Shown here one piece after another: positions 20,872 to 30,274 of a stretch of 51,536 nucleotides of DNA. Made by a program: the position numbers and the translations under genes. This stretch comes from Arthrobacter nitrophenolicus (GTDB lineage Bacteria > Actinomycetota > Actinomycetes > Actinomycetales > Micrococcaceae). How positions within the stretch are numbered: position 1 is the first letter of the stretch; each line of letters starts with the position of its first letter. The stretch spans positions 1-51,536 of the forward strand of contig NZ_AOFD01000030.1 in NCBI RefSeq assembly GCF_000332815.1, written 5' to 3'. The notes under the pieces are model-generated. The model had not been told where the DNA came from. It worked only from the letters and a program-made list of their open reading frames with translations, and did not search any database.

Positions 20872-22321
20872 TCCACGCGGATTTCTGAAAGTACGCCAGC
20901 GTGAAACCCAGCCGCGCCGTCCCGTTCCCGTCCGCATCATGGACTGGAAGGAAGTGTACGAAGCGCAGGAAAAGGGCACCCTTAAGGCCCAGGCCGGCCG
21001 CTGCATGGACTGCGGCGTTCCGTTCTGCCACCAGGGCTGCCCGCTGGGCAACCTGATTCCCGAGTGGAACGACCTCACATGGCGGGACAAGGGCGAGGAA
21101 GCGATCGAGCGCCTGCACGCCACGAACAACTTCCCGGAGTTCACCGGCCGGCTGTGCCCCGCACCCTGCGAGGCGTCCTGCGTACTGGGGATCAACCAGC
21201 CCGCGGTGACCATCAAGCAGGTTGAGGTCTCCATCATCGACGAAGCGTGGGACAACAACTGGGTCCACCCGCTGCCGCCGGCGCGCCTCACCGGCAAGAC
21301 GGTCGCCGTCGTCGGCTCCGGCCCTGCCGGCCTGGCCGTGGCCCAGCAGCTCACCCGCGTGGGCCACACCGTTGCCGTATATGAACGCGATGACAAGATC
21401 GGCGGCCTGCTGCGGTACGGCATCCCCGACTTCAAGATGGAAAAGGAGCAGGTGGACCGCCGCGTCGAGCAGATGAAGGCGGAAGGCACCCGCTTCCGGA
21501 CCGGCGTCGCCGTCGGCACCGACGTGACGTGGGAGCAGCTGCGCCGACGCTACGACGCCGTCGTGGTGTGCACCGGCGCAACTGTTCCGCGCGACCTGCC
21601 CATCCCGGGCCGCGACCTGGACGGCATCCACTTCGCAATGGACTACCTTGTGCCGGCCAACCGCGCGGTGGCGGGGGAGACCATCGAAAACCAGATCCAT
21701 GCGCAGGGCAAGCACGTGGTGATCCTCGGCGGCGGCGACACCGGCGCCGACTGCCTCGGCACTGCGCACCGGCATGGTGCTGCGTCCGTGACCACGCTCG
21801 CCATCGGCAAGCAGCCGCCGGCCGAGCGCGCCAGCCACCAGCCCTGGCCGACGTTCCCCACCCTGTTCGAGGTGGCCAGCGCCCACGAGGAAGGCGGTGA
21901 GCGCACGTACCTCGCCTCCACCGTTGAATTCGTGGGCGAGGACGGCAAGCTGACCGGCGTCAAGGTCGCTGAAACTGAATTCGTTGACGGCAAGCGCCTG
22001 CCGAAGGCCGGCACGGAACGCATCATCCCCGCGGACCTGGTGTTCCTGTCGCTGGGCTTCACCGGCGCGGAGCCGGCGGGCATCACTGAACAGGTGAACG
22101 CCGAGTTCGACGGCCGCGGCAACGTGGCACGCGACGGCTACTACATGACCAACACCGAAGGCGTGTTCGTGGCCGGCGACGCCGGCCGCGGACAGTCGCT
22201 GATTGTGTGGGCCATCGCCGAGGGTCGTGCGGCGGCTGCCGCCGTGGACAAGTACCTGATGGGAAGCACCATCCTTCCCGCTCCCGTCGCGCCGACGGAC
22301 CGCGCCATCGCCGTCCTCTAG
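20864..22321 (+). CDS. gltD: Glutamate synthase, small (beta) subunit
   Basis: Passes electrons from NADPH to the large subunit. N-terminal cysteines for two [4Fe-4S] clusters: [22 protein letters not shown] and [12 protein letters not shown]. Two Rossmann folds follow: [17 protein letters not shown] with [20 protein letters not shown] (FAD), and [15 protein letters not shown] (NADPH); [19 protein letters not shown] near the end completes the FAD site. 485 residues. GTG start overlaps the gltB stop by 8 bases. Confidence 0.95.
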   Translation: MADPRGFLKVRQRETQPRRPVPVRIMDWKEVYEAQEKGTLKAQAGRCMDCGVPFCHQGCPLGNLIPEWNDLTWRDKGEEAIERLHATNNFPEFTGRLCPAPCEASCVLGINQPAVTIKQVEVSIIDEAWDNNWVHPLPPARLTGKTVAVVGSGPAGLAVAQQLTRVGHTVAVYERDDKIGGLLRYGIPDFKMEKEQVDRRVEQMKAEGTRFRTGVAVGTDVTWEQLRRRYDAVVVCTGATVPRDLPIPGRDLDGIHFAMDYLVPANRAVAGETIENQIHAQGKHVVILGGGDTGADCLGTAHRHGAASVTTLAIGKQPPAERASHQPWPTFPTLFEVASAHEEGGERTYLASTVEFVGEDGKLTGVKVAETEFVDGKRLPKAGTERIIPADLVFLSLGFTGAEPAGITEQVNAEFDGRGNVARDGYYMTNTEGVFVAGDAGRGQSLIVWAIAEGRAAAAAVDKYLMGSTILPAPVAPTDRAIAVL

Positions 22322-22393
22322 CGCTGCACCCCGCGGGCAGAAGTTCACCCCCGCGACAACTTAACCAATGCAAGTGACCAATAGGGTAGGTAT

Positions 22394-23883
22394 ATGAGAC
22401 GCGCAAAAATTGTGGCTACTTTCGGCCCCGCAATTGCCAGCTATGAAAACACCCTCGCGGTGCTGGAAGCAGGTGTTGACGTCGCCCGGATGAACATGAG
22501 CCACGGCGACTACACCGTGCATGACAACACCTACGAAAACGTCCGCAAGGCTGCAGCGACCTGGGCAAGGCCGTGGCCATCATGGCCGACCTCCAGGGTC
22601 CCAAGATCCGCCTGGGCCGTTTCGTCGACGGCCCGCACGCCCTCGCCGTTGGTGACACGTTCACCATCACCACCGAGGATGTTCCCGGTACCAAGGACAT
22701 CTGCTCCACCACGCTGAAGAGCCTCACCGAGGACGTCAACGTGGGCGACGCCCTGCTGATCGACGACGGCAAGGTTGCCCTGCGCGCCGTGGCCGTCGAC
22801 GACGTCAAGGTGGTCGCTGAGGTGACTGTCGGCGGTATGGTGTCCAACAACAAGGGCATCAACCTGCCCGGCGTGGCCGTCAACGTTCCGGCGCTGTCCG
22901 AAAAGGATGAAGAGGACCTGCGCTGGGCGATGCGCCGCGGCGTGGACCTGGTGGCACTGTCCTTCGTCCGTGACGCCTCGGACATCACCCGGGTGCACGA
23001 GATCATGGACGAGGAAGGCCGACGCGTGCCGGTCATCGCCAAGATCGAGAAGCCGCAGGCTGTTGAGCAGCTGCCGGAGATCATCGACGCGTTCGACGCG
23101 ATCATGGTGGCCCGTGGCGACCTCGGCGTGGAGCTTCCGCTGGAGGAGGTGCCGATCGTGCAGAAGCGCGCCATCGAGCTGGCACGCCGCTGGGCCAAGC
23201 CGGTCATCGTGGCCACCCAGGTCCTGGAGTCCATGATCGACAACCCGCGCCCCACCCGTGCGGAGGCCTCCGACTGCGCCAACGCCGTGCTGGATGGTGC
23301 CGACGCCGTCATGCTGTCCGGTGAGACCAGCGTGGGCAAGTACCCGATCGATACGGTCAAGACCATGGCCCGGATCATCGAGTCCACCGAGGTCCACGGC
23401 CTGGAGCGCGTTCCCCCGCTGGGGACCAAGCCCAAGACCCGTGGCGGCGCCATCACCCGTGCCGCCGTCGAAATCGCCGACCAGCTGGACGCCAAGTACA
23501 TCTGTGCGTTCACGCAGTCCGGTGACTCGGCCCGCCGCCTGTCCCGCCTCCGCCCGATCAAGCCGGTGTTCGCGTTCACCCCGGTGGAGCAGGTCTGGAA
23601 CCAGCTGGCACTGACCTGGGGCATCCAGCCGGTGCTGGTGCAGATGGTGGACCACACCGATGCCATGACCGCGCAGGTTGACCGCAGCCTCGAGGAAATG
23701 GGCCTGGTGCAGGACGGTGACCTGGTGGTTATCGCCGCCGGTTCCCCTCCCGGAAAGGCCGGTTCCACCAACTCCCTGAAGGTGCACAAGGTGGGCGACC
23801 TTGCCGACTCCACCCGTGCGGGGGACGTCCTCAGCAACAAGGAAAAGCTCGGCCCCTGGCCGGAAAAGAAGAAGAAGGCTTAG
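22394..23883 (+). CDS. pyk: Pyruvate kinase (one frameshift in this sequence)
   Basis: Last step of glycolysis, PEP + ADP to pyruvate + ATP. The 5' frame begins MRRAKIVATFGPA and reaches NMSHGDYTVHDNTYENVRKAA; the second frame resumes VAIMADLQGPKIRLGRF, then KGINLPGVAV, SFVRDASDI, VIAKIEKPQAVE, DAIMVARGDLGVELP, VATQVLESMI, PTRAEASDCANAVLDGADAVMLSGETSVGKYP. One base is missing at about 22,557 (gcagc-gac; gcagccgacctgggc would restore KAAADLGKA). About 496 residues corrected. The -10-like TAGGGT (22382-22387) lies only 7 bases before the ATG, so the mRNA may be leaderless. An intrinsic terminator follows directly. Confidence 0.9.
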
Positions 23884-23897
23884 CCCTTCTGACCACG

Positions 23898-23932
23898 AAA
23901 AGGACCCCTGCCGGGCTGGCAGGGGTCCTTTT
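23898..23932. terminator. Intrinsic terminator after pyk
   Basis: aaaaggacccctgcc pairs perfectly with ggcaggggtcctttt (15-bp stem, gggct loop), giving a U-tract on either strand. It sits between the convergent ends of pyk and pdtaR and can serve both. Confidence 0.92.
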
Positions 23933-23992
23933 AGTGCCTGGGGCTGGAACCCGGCAGGACGCCGTCGAGCGTTACCTGCCGGGACGCCAGCG

Positions 23993-24598
23993 TCAGTTGA
24001 CCTGGTTGATGATGGTCTCGGCGACTTCGCGCATGCTCAGGCGGCGGTCCATGGAGGTCTTCTGGATCCAGCGGAACGCTTCGGGCTCGGTGAGGCCCAT
24101 CTTGGTGGTGAGGAGGCTCTTGGCGCGCTCCACGAGCTTGCGGGTGGCGAACTGCTCCTGCAGGTCCGAAACTTCGCTTTCGAGGGCCTTGATTTCCTCG
24201 TGCCGGGAGAGTGCGATCTCCAGTGCCGGGATGAGGTCTGCCGGAGTGAAGGGCTTCACCACGTAGGCCATGGCGCCGGCGTCGCGGGCGCGCTCCACGA
24301 GTTCCTTCTGGGAGAACGCGGTCAGCAGCACCACGGGGGCGATGCGGGCCTTCACGATCTTTTCTGCTGCGGAGATGCCGTCCATGACGGGCATCTTGAC
24401 GTCCATCAGCACCAGGTCCGGCTTGAGTTCCTCAGCGAGCTGGACGGCCTTCTCGCCGTTGTCCGCCTCGCCCACGACGTCGTAACCTTCGCCGCGCAGG
24501 ATCTCAATGATGTCGAGGCGGATGAGGGTCTCATCTTCGGCAACAATGACGCGGCGCGCGGGCTGGGACGTGGGCTTGGACTCCGTTTGTTCAGTCAC
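23993..24598 (-). CDS. pdtaR: ANTAR-domain response regulator (PdtaR-like)
   Basis: A 201-residue two-component regulator. The receiver domain has the acidic pair in VIVAEDETLIRLD, the phosphoacceptor Asp in LVLMDVKMPVMDG, the conserved Thr/Ala in VVLLTAF and the Lys in YVVKPFTP. A coiled-coil linker (EIKALESEVSDLQEQFATRKLVERAKSLL) leads into the ANTAR RNA-binding domain (GLTEPEAFRWIQKTSMDRRLSMREVAETII), which in this family prevents transcription termination by binding dual-hexaloop RNA hairpins. It matches M. tuberculosis PdtaR (Rv1626), which is also near pyk and the trp genes. The cognate kinase is not in the window. Confidence 0.92.
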   Translation of the reverse strand: MTEQTESKPTSQPARRVIVAEDETLIRLDIIEILRGEGYDVVGEADNGEKAVQLAEELKPDLVLMDVKMPVMDGISAAEKIVKARIAPVVLLTAFSQKELVERARDAGAMAYVVKPFTPADLIPALEIALSRHEEIKALESEVSDLQEQFATRKLVERAKSLLTTKMGLTEPEAFRWIQKTSMDRRLSMREVAETIINQVN

Positions 24599-24752
24599 GG
24601 GATCTCCTTGAAAAGGTACGGCGGGACATCACTATCTTAGGTGCCACCGCGGCTGTACTTGGCTTGCATGGTCATCCGCGGCGTCGGCGGCGCGATTCTG
24701 GAATTCAGCCTATCTGCATGTAGAGTAATTCCGCGTACGTGAAGCGATCGCG

Positions 24753-24781
24753 TTGCTCACAGTCAGCTGTGGGCGTACTTT
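24753..24781 (+). promoter_or_regulatory. tRNA-Leu promoter
   Basis: TTGCTC (24753-24758), 17-base spacer, TACTTT (24776-24781), with the mature tRNA starting 20 bases further on. Spacing and position are ideal for a vegetative promoter. Confidence 0.5.
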
Positions 24782-24800
24782 ATTGCTCAACGTATTCCGC

Positions 24801-24882
24801 GCCCGAGTGGCGGAATTGGCAGACGCGCCGCACTCAAAATGCGGTATCGAAAGGTGTGTGGGTTCGAGTCCCACCTCGGGCA
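24801..24882 (+). tRNA. tRNA-Leu (anticodon CAA)
   Basis: The acceptor stem gcccgag (24801-24807) pairs with ctcgggc (24875-24881), with A as discriminator. The D arm is ggcggaattggcagac; the anticodon stem-loop cgcac-tcaaaat-gcg presents CAA; a long variable arm (gtatcgaaaggt) marks a class II tRNA; the T arm is gtggg-ttcgagt-cccac. CCA is not encoded. The gene marks the right end of the conserved chromosomal block. Confidence 0.95.
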
Positions 24883-24890
24883 CGGCATAT

Positions 24891-24911
24891 CCCCTCGTCA
24901 GAGGGGTTTTT
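24891..24911 (+). terminator. Intrinsic terminator after tRNA-Leu
   Basis: cccctc-gtca-gaggggttttt: a six-base GC stem with a tetraloop and five U residues, nine bases after the tRNA discriminator base. Confidence 0.85.
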
Positions 24912-25994
24912 GCTTTGACGTGTGTGCAAAGCTTGGTCGCGTCGTCTGACGGGTTGTGTCGCGGGCTTTGGCCAGGCCGTGGCCTATTCAGGTGTGTGGG
25001 TGGCGGGTCCAGGACTCTGGCTGGTGGGGCCTCCGCCTGCTATGACTGCTTTCTTGCGCTTCCTCGTTCCGGTTCTTTGATTGGTCAGGTTCGGCCAACA
25101 CCTGTCCATGGTCCAGGGGAGCGGGAGCGACATGATTGCGGCCGTTTCGATCTAGGGCGTCCTGCAAAGCAGTTTCAAGGCGGCTAGGCGCAGACATTCG
25201 CCGGCATTCGTCCTGCCAAAGGTTGTGTGGACAGTGTCCACACTTACGGCCGGTTTATGCAGGGGTCGGCAGCGTCGCGTCCAGTATCAGGTTTGGCCCC
25301 GATTCCTTGCGTCCATGTCGGAAAAGGCGAAACCGACTGAGAGGCTGACGCCCCGGCAACCACAGCCGGACGTCAGGTTGTGGTGTACTGGATGGCACAG
25401 TCGGCGAAGCCGCGCGCCACCAAGACGGGTTGGCGCAGCGGGTGCGCAGGTGTTGCTTGTCCGCGTTCGGACGGCGGGCCTCAACGGTTGAGATGCTTCC
25501 TTGGGGGTGCCCCTCCCATGCAGTTCGAGGCAGAGCATTTGTCGGCGCAATCGTGGCTTGTTACAAGGTCGAGCTGCGCGCTGCCGTGTTGTCCTCGCCA
25601 GTCCATATGGCCCGCTCCACCACGGGCCTGGTGACTCGCCACGCAGGGAGAATGGATCGCGACGCACCCAGCGTTGATCAGCAGGTCGTTTGGCTGCCCA
25701 CGCGGGACTCGGAGCTGCAATCATCGAATTCATTCGGATCGTCCGGCACAGGGTCGCCGCGATCATCTAGCGGCTCTGGGCCCGACACTGCCGAGGGATC
25801 GACGCGTTCCCGGCCTGAGGAGGGTCGGAATCCAGGAGCTCTTTCGCTGCCTGGAACTGCTTAATACTAGGCATGTTCTACAGAAACTCTTGATAGTAGA
25901 GAGGTCCTCCAATAACATCGGTCGCGTTGAGACGCACGTCACCAGGCGAAGGAACGCCTCGTCCTAAGTTCGTGCACCAAGAAAAAGGAAGCTG
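24912..25994. other. Gene-poor start of the accessory region
   Basis: No open frame here resembles a known protein on either strand; several frames are open only because of high GC. The stretch directly follows the tRNA-Leu terminator, where an integrase might be expected, but none is recognisable. It holds one perfect palindrome (25225-25243). I infer decayed or non-coding DNA. Confidence 0.5.
25225..25243. repeat. Perfect palindrome GTGTGGACA-G-TGTCCACAC
   Basis: Two 9-bp arms about a single central base, alone in a gene-poor stretch. The form suits an operator for a dimeric regulator, but no adjacent gene starts close enough to assign a target. Confidence 0.4.
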
Positions 25995-26951
25995 ATGAAA
26001 ACTCCCATGCTCTCTATCGCCCTTCCCATTTGGGGTGAGGGCGATCGAACACCGACTGTCTCATCGCTCCTGGCGGCGATCGACGCCGCAGAGACTGCAG
26101 GCTTCGATCGGGTCGTTGTCTCAGAGCACGTGGTCTACGGTGACGACACCAGCGAGTACGGCAATCCCGCAACTGGTGGTACGGAAGGTGGGCGCCAACC
26201 AACGAGTCCTGACGGGCTCTGGCTGGAGCCGATGACGGTTCTTGCGATGGCCGCTGCCAGAACGACTCGGGTGCGGCTCGGCACGACTATCCTGCTGGCC
26301 CCCCTCCGTCGGCCTGCGATCCTGGCCAAGACCGCCGCGACCCTAGACTACCTGTCGCTCGGGCGATTGGATTTAGGTGTCGGTGTGGGCTGGCAGCGAG
26401 CGGAGTACGAGGCCTGTGGGCTCGACTTCGGTAAGCGCGGTCGTGCGCTTGACCAATCTCTGGAAATCTGCCGCCGGTTTTGGGACGAGAACGTGACGAG
26501 TTTCGAGAGCGAAGGCCTCGCCTTCGAGAACCTGCACATGATGCCCAAGCCGATTCAGAAGCCCTTGCCGATCTGGATCAGCGGCACCCTCAATCCCGCA
26601 GTAGTGAGGCGCCTGTCGCGCTATGGGCAGGCGTGGTTGCCGTGGGGAGACGAAGCAGTGAATTTAGGCGCGTCAATTCCCGCGATGCGCAGTCATGTGG
26701 AAGAAGCCGGGAGGGATGCTTCCTCCATCGGTGTTGTCGTCCGGACCCAGGTGGTGCGATCGACCGACGGAGGAGTCGACGCGCTCGCCACGGCACAGGA
26801 GGCTGCGCGCCTGGTAGACCTCGGCGTGACCGATGTCGTGTTGGCGCCGCCAGGTCTGGATGTCCCCACGGGTCGCGTGATCGGCGACGAGGAGATGGCG
26901 GTGGCGATGAAGGAGCTCGTCGATACCTTCTGGCGAACTTACTCTGGTTGA
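25995..26951 (+). CDS. LLM-class, probably F420-dependent oxidoreductase
   Basis: A 318-residue luciferase-like monooxygenase (TIM-barrel) protein. The N-terminal ALPIWGEG and the SEHVVYG segment, RVRLGTTILLAPLRRPAILAKTAATLDYLSLGRLDLGVGVGW and PIWISG are typical of the F420-using LLM subfamily (TIGR03619-like) rather than of the FMNH2-dependent NtaA type further right. Such enzymes reduce or oxidise C=C, C=N, alcohol or nitroaromatic groups with F420. The start has a clear Shine-Dalgarno (aaaaagga, spaced 6 bases). It stands alone on the plus strand, 1.2 kb from cofD, so its link to the F420 genes is by proximity. Substrate unknown. Confidence 0.82.
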   Translation: MKTPMLSIALPIWGEGDRTPTVSSLLAAIDAAETAGFDRVVVSEHVVYGDDTSEYGNPATGGTEGGRQPTSPDGLWLEPMTVLAMAAARTTRVRLGTTILLAPLRRPAILAKTAATLDYLSLGRLDLGVGVGWQRAEYEACGLDFGKRGRALDQSLEICRRFWDENVTSFESEGLAFENLHMMPKPIQKPLPIWISGTLNPAVVRRLSRYGQAWLPWGDEAVNLGASIPAMRSHVEEAGRDASSIGVVVRTQVVRSTDGGVDALATAQEAARLVDLGVTDVVLAPPGLDVPTGRVIGDEEMAVAMKELVDTFWRTYSG

Positions 26952-27443
26952 GCCGATCGGGATAAAGTGCAACTCACCAAGCGGTTTCGCCGCGGGCGGC
27001 CGCTGTGCAGATGGCGCGCCGGGACATGAGTTGGCCCACGTTTCATCTCTCCGTACTGCTCCTTGACCACCTGCCGACGGTGGTCAAGGAGTGCAGGACA
27101 TCGCAGACTTGGAACGGCGTCCGAGTACGGCCCAGGAGACTGAGCTCCCCTCCACGGTGCGGTGTCCGGTGATATCGGTCAGCAACCGTTCAGGCGGTGG
27201 TGGTGAGTTCACGCTGCCCCGGATCGTTAGTGCCGATGTCCGGGGGCTGCGGTTCAGGTACAACGTCTGACCGCAGGTGACGAAGGAACTGGGCCTGGGC
27301 CGGCATACTCGTGCAGTCCTGCTGCCGGCCGCCCATGTGTATTGTCCACAGACGTCAGGGACACTCGCCGTGGCTAAGTGACACAAGAAGCCCTCGAATG
27401 GAGTGGAGCTCGTCTCAGACTTCGATTCATAAGGAGGTCTTCA
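26952..27443. other. Intergenic stretch without a recognisable gene
   Basis: Between the LLM gene and the decayed transposase. Frames on both strands are open for ~100 codons at most and match nothing I know. It holds one strong hairpin (27059-27091). Confidence 0.45.
27059..27091. repeat. 13-bp perfect hairpin
   Basis: CTCCTTGACCACC (27059-27071) and its exact complement ggtggtcaaggag (27079-27091) enclose a seven-base loop. No U-tract follows, so it could be a weak terminator for the LLM gene, about 110 bases upstream, or a remnant of a mobile-element end. Confidence 0.5.
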
Positions 27444-28171
27444 GTGTCCCGTGATAAGGCGCTCCAGATGCCGAAGGGTATGCTCCGGGCTTGCCTGGTG
27501 CATAGTCGAGGACGGTTGGCCGCTGTGCAGTGCCGCGATCAAGGTCAACCGCCGGTGGGGTATGGCACGGATCGCCTTTCTGCTGGGCATCCACCCCTTC
27601 GACGGTGCACCGGGTGCTGTCCTGGTTCGTGTGGTCCGTCTTTCCTGGCTGGACCGGGCCAGGGGCAGGGTTATACGCCGGGCGACGAACACGCCCCACT
27701 CGCGGATTTGGTCCACGTGGACTCCAAGAAGTTCGGCCCGATCTGATACGGCGGCCACCGGGTCACCGGCCGGGCCGCGGCTAGATGGAACAAGGCCGGC
27801 GCGGACCCGAACCGGACCAAGATCAGCACTCCCAGCTCGCCTAAGCGAAATCCTGATTGATGAGAAGACGGACACCGTGGCCGGATTCTGAGAGCGCGCC
27901 AACGCCTACTTTGAATCCTGCGGAATCGTGTTTAGACGGGTGCTGACCGATAACGGCTCCTGCTACCGCTCCCGCCCCTACAGGCCCCACACCAACGGCA
28001 AAGTCGAAGCACAAGAGCTCCATGCTCGATGAATGTGCCTACACCAAACCCTATGAATCAGAAACCGAGCGTGTTGCCGCTTTCGCCGACTCGCTCCATC
28101 ACGACAATCACCACCGAGACCGCACTTCACTTAGAGATCAGCTTCCGATTAGCCGCGTTACCGACCTCTAA
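27444..28171 (+). mobile_element. Decayed IS481-family transposase
   Basis: A GTG at 27444 with aaggagg upstream starts MSRDKALQMPKG, like the N-terminus of IS481 transposases. Further pieces in shifting frames follow in the right order: IVEDGWPL, RRWGMARIAFLLGI, HPSTVHRVLSWF, LSWLDRARGRVIRR, DLVHVDSKKFGPI, YGGHRVTGRAA, EILIDEKTDTVAGF, RANAYFESCGIVFRRVLTDNGSCYRSRP, RPHTNGKVEA and AYTKPYESETERVAAF. Stops and frame changes break it many times, and the helix-turn-helix centre is missing, so it is not functional. The end lies only 11 bases from the cofD stop codon. Terminal repeats were not identified. Confidence 0.85.
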
Positions 28172-28181
28172 GTCAACACAC

Positions 28182-29194
28182 CTAGGACTTTGCAGCTGAC
28201 AATGTGGAAGCAGCATCTAAGACGGCTGCTGCAAGATTGGCGCTGGTCTGGACATCGTTCATCCACAGCGGCACGACAACCGGATGGACTCCGGCACGGG
28301 CGATAGGATCAGAAAGCCTCGCGTCGGCGCTGTCAATGAGCCAAGCATCCAAAACGCCGCCCTCGGAACGCGCACCATAGTGCAAGGCCACGGCATCCGC
28401 GCCGGTCCTAACGCCGACGGCGGCCAAGCAGGCCTCCGCCATGCCCCTCACGGCAGCTCCGGAGATAATGGGCGAGATTCCCACGACCGGGGCCGGTGTT
28501 GTTTGGATCCCTTCCCGGATACCCGGAACGTTCATGATCGTGCCGACGGACACAACGGGATTTGACGGGGCCAAGACGACCACGTCGGCAGCGGAAATCG
28601 CTGTCAGAACGCCCGGCGCCGGGGCCGCTTCCGTGAGCCCGGCCTGTATGAACTCGCGGGCCGGGCGCTGGGCGCGGTATCGGACCCACCATTCCTCGAA
28701 GTGCACAACCTCCGGCACGTCGGCAGTAGGGCCATCCAAAACGACTTGGGTTTCAACTTCCTCATCGCTCATGGGCAGCAGCTCTATACCGATATCCCAC
28801 CTGGAGGCCAGCTGCCGCGTAACGTGGCTCAACGCCAATCCCGTGCGCAGCAGATGAGAGCGGGTTATGTGGGTGCCGATATCCAGATCACCGAGGGTAA
28901 ACCACGGCCAGCCAACGCCATAAGCGGTGAGCTCGGCACTGACGCGCTCCGTTTCACCGCTCCGACCCCAGCCCCGCGATTCGTCATTGACGCCGGCGAG
29001 GGCATACATCACGGAGTCCAGGTCGGGACAGACCCTCAGGCCCGTCAACCACATGTCATCGCCGGTGTTGACTACTGCGGTGATTTTTGCCGTCGTTCCG
29101 CCGGCGCCGTCCGGCATCGCCTGACGCAGATGGTGGCGCAGCCTTTTAGGAAGCGTGCCCCGCCCACACCACCTGCGAGCACTGTGACTTTCAT
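28182..29194 (-). CDS. cofD: CofD/FbiA: phosphoenolpyruvyl (2-phospholactate) transferase to FO (frameshifted near start)
   Basis: Transfers a phospho-enolpyruvyl (or phospholactyl) group from the activated GDP donor to FO, giving (dehydro)F420-0. The natural N-terminus MKVTVLAGGVGGARFLKG (start 29194) is in another frame from the rest because one base is missing at about 29,149 (ggc-tgc for ggcctgc). After that the frame runs AMPDGAGG, AVVNTGDDMWLTGLRVCPDLDSVMYALAG (FO/donor-binding Asp), FTLGDLDIGTHI, VVLAPSNPVVSVGTIMNVPG and VVGISPIISGAAVRGMAE. About 337 residues corrected. It starts three bases after the cofE stop and forms a minus-strand operon with it. Confidence 0.88.
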
Positions 29195-29197
29195 GCG

Positions 29198-30049
29198 CTA
29201 GCTCTGCCTTCTGTTAGTCGAGGATTCAACAGTTGACCTTCGTCCTGCCTCGAAGCCCTCTTGGAATCCTTCTGAATGTGCTTCTGCCGATCCGAGGCGG
29301 AACAAGTCGTCTTCCGCAGGACGAATTAGGGTCTGAGCTCCGGGCTCCTGCATCGGCCGAATGAGGTGGCCCATGCCGTGGACGACTGCGACCGGTCGGC
29401 GCGAGGTCTTGCCCAGAACAAGATTAGCTGCCCCTGCTATTTCATCCGCTACCGCTGTAACTGTGACATCCATGGTCCTATCGAAATCGTCTCGTGTACC
29501 GCGCAAATCATGAGTGACAGCCATTCCCGCAGCGCCGATAGCAAGGTCGGTTTGCCCCAAGCGCCAGGGGCGGCCCAAAGTGTCAGTGATGATCACCCCC
29601 AAGTCGAAACCGAATAACTGGCGCAGCCCGATGCAGAGTTTTCGGGCTGACGCGTCCGGGTCCTCCGGAAGAAGTAGTACCGTGCCGTCAGGCGTATTGC
29701 TCGCGTCGACGCCCGCGGCGGCGAGCACCAAACCCCACTTATTCTGGACGATTCGGGTCACGCCGCCGGGGTGTGGTTTGCTGGCGACCAATCGTACTGT
29801 TTCGGCCGTGATGGCATCCTCACGGCTGTCTGCCTGCAAAGAACGTCCTTCTGCCTTTGAGACTATTTTGCTGGTCACAACGACGATATCCCCGGCGGAA
29901 ATTTCCGCTTCCACGGCGTTCCCAATCAGGGTCACCAGGTCATCGCCAGCCACGATCTCGCCAATGCCACCGATCCCAATGACCGCGACATGCTGTGGCG
30001 GCTCCTCAGCTTTACGCACTTCTAAGCCATCGAAGTTATTCTGGTTCAT
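29198..30049 (-). CDS. cofE: Coenzyme F420-0:L-glutamate ligase, single-domain (CofE/N-terminal FbiB)
   Basis: Adds glutamates to F420-0 with GTP, building the poly-glutamate tail. Motifs: GIGGIGEIVAGDDL, DIVVVTSKIVSKAEGR, NKWGLVLAAAGVDASNTPDGTVLLLPEDPD, VIITDTLGRPWRLGQTDLAIGAAGM, DLRGTRDDFDRTMDVTVTAVADEIAGAANLVLGK. The 283 residues comprise only the ligase domain plus a ~30-residue tail; the FMN-binding nitroreductase-like half of actinobacterial FbiB, which reduces dehydro-F420-0, is absent. Such a reductase must be elsewhere, or the 2-phospholactate route is used. Confidence 0.9.
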   Translation of the reverse strand: MNQNNFDGLEVRKAEEPPQHVAVIGIGGIGEIVAGDDLVTLIGNAVEAEISAGDIVVVTSKIVSKAEGRSLQADSREDAITAETVRLVASKPHPGGVTRIVQNKWGLVLAAAGVDASNTPDGTVLLLPEDPDASARKLCIGLRQLFGFDLGVIITDTLGRPWRLGQTDLAIGAAGMAVTHDLRGTRDDFDRTMDVTVTAVADEIAGAANLVLGKTSRRPVAVVHGMGHLIRPMQEPGAQTLIRPAEDDLFRLGSAEAHSEGFQEGFEAGRRSTVESSTNRRQS

Positions 30050-30169
30050 TCCGTGTCCCTTCAGACGCAGCCGTCTATTTTTCGAGTGTCCTGACCATTA
30101 CCCGACCGCACGTGACTCCGCTGACCAGCGGTCATAGTCGATCGTCCGGACGACCACGACGCAGCCTCC

Positions 30170-30274
30170 CTATAGTGCGGTAGCCACTGCATCGGGGGCG
30201 ACCGCCCTCGCACGCCGGGACTTCGCGGCTGCCGTGCCCTTGACTGGCACGACAATCGTCCAGGTGTCACTCAT
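30170..30274 (-). pseudogene. Truncated cofC remnant
   Basis: A 34-codon frame starting MSDTWTIVVPVKGTAAAKSR, the same as the first 20 residues of the intact cofC at 37349 apart from two substitutions. After this a block matching LGGDLGL is deleted, the text resumes ARAVAPDAVATAL and then stops at TAG (30170-30172). It sits 120 bases upstream of cofE in the same direction, so an ancestral order cofC-cofE-cofD is likely. Confidence 0.8.
30214..30253 (-). repeat. 40-bp exact direct repeat (copy 1) in cofC 5' end
   Basis: Bases 30214-30253 are identical to 37289-37328; both encode the VVPVKGTAAAKSR region of CofC on the minus strand. The copies lie 7,075 bases apart in the same orientation and flank the fgd-fbiC-BVMO-cofC segment. 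Confidence 0.9.

Noticed and set aside
24801..24882. A second attachment copy of the tRNA 3' end (gttcgagtcccacctcgggc) further right.
   Set aside because: Reading on to 51,536 I found no such copy; it may lie beyond the window.
25995..26951. This LLM protein as a second FGD.
   Set aside because: It lacks the SDHFQPW and SGKG active-site segments found in the true fgd at 31258-32279.
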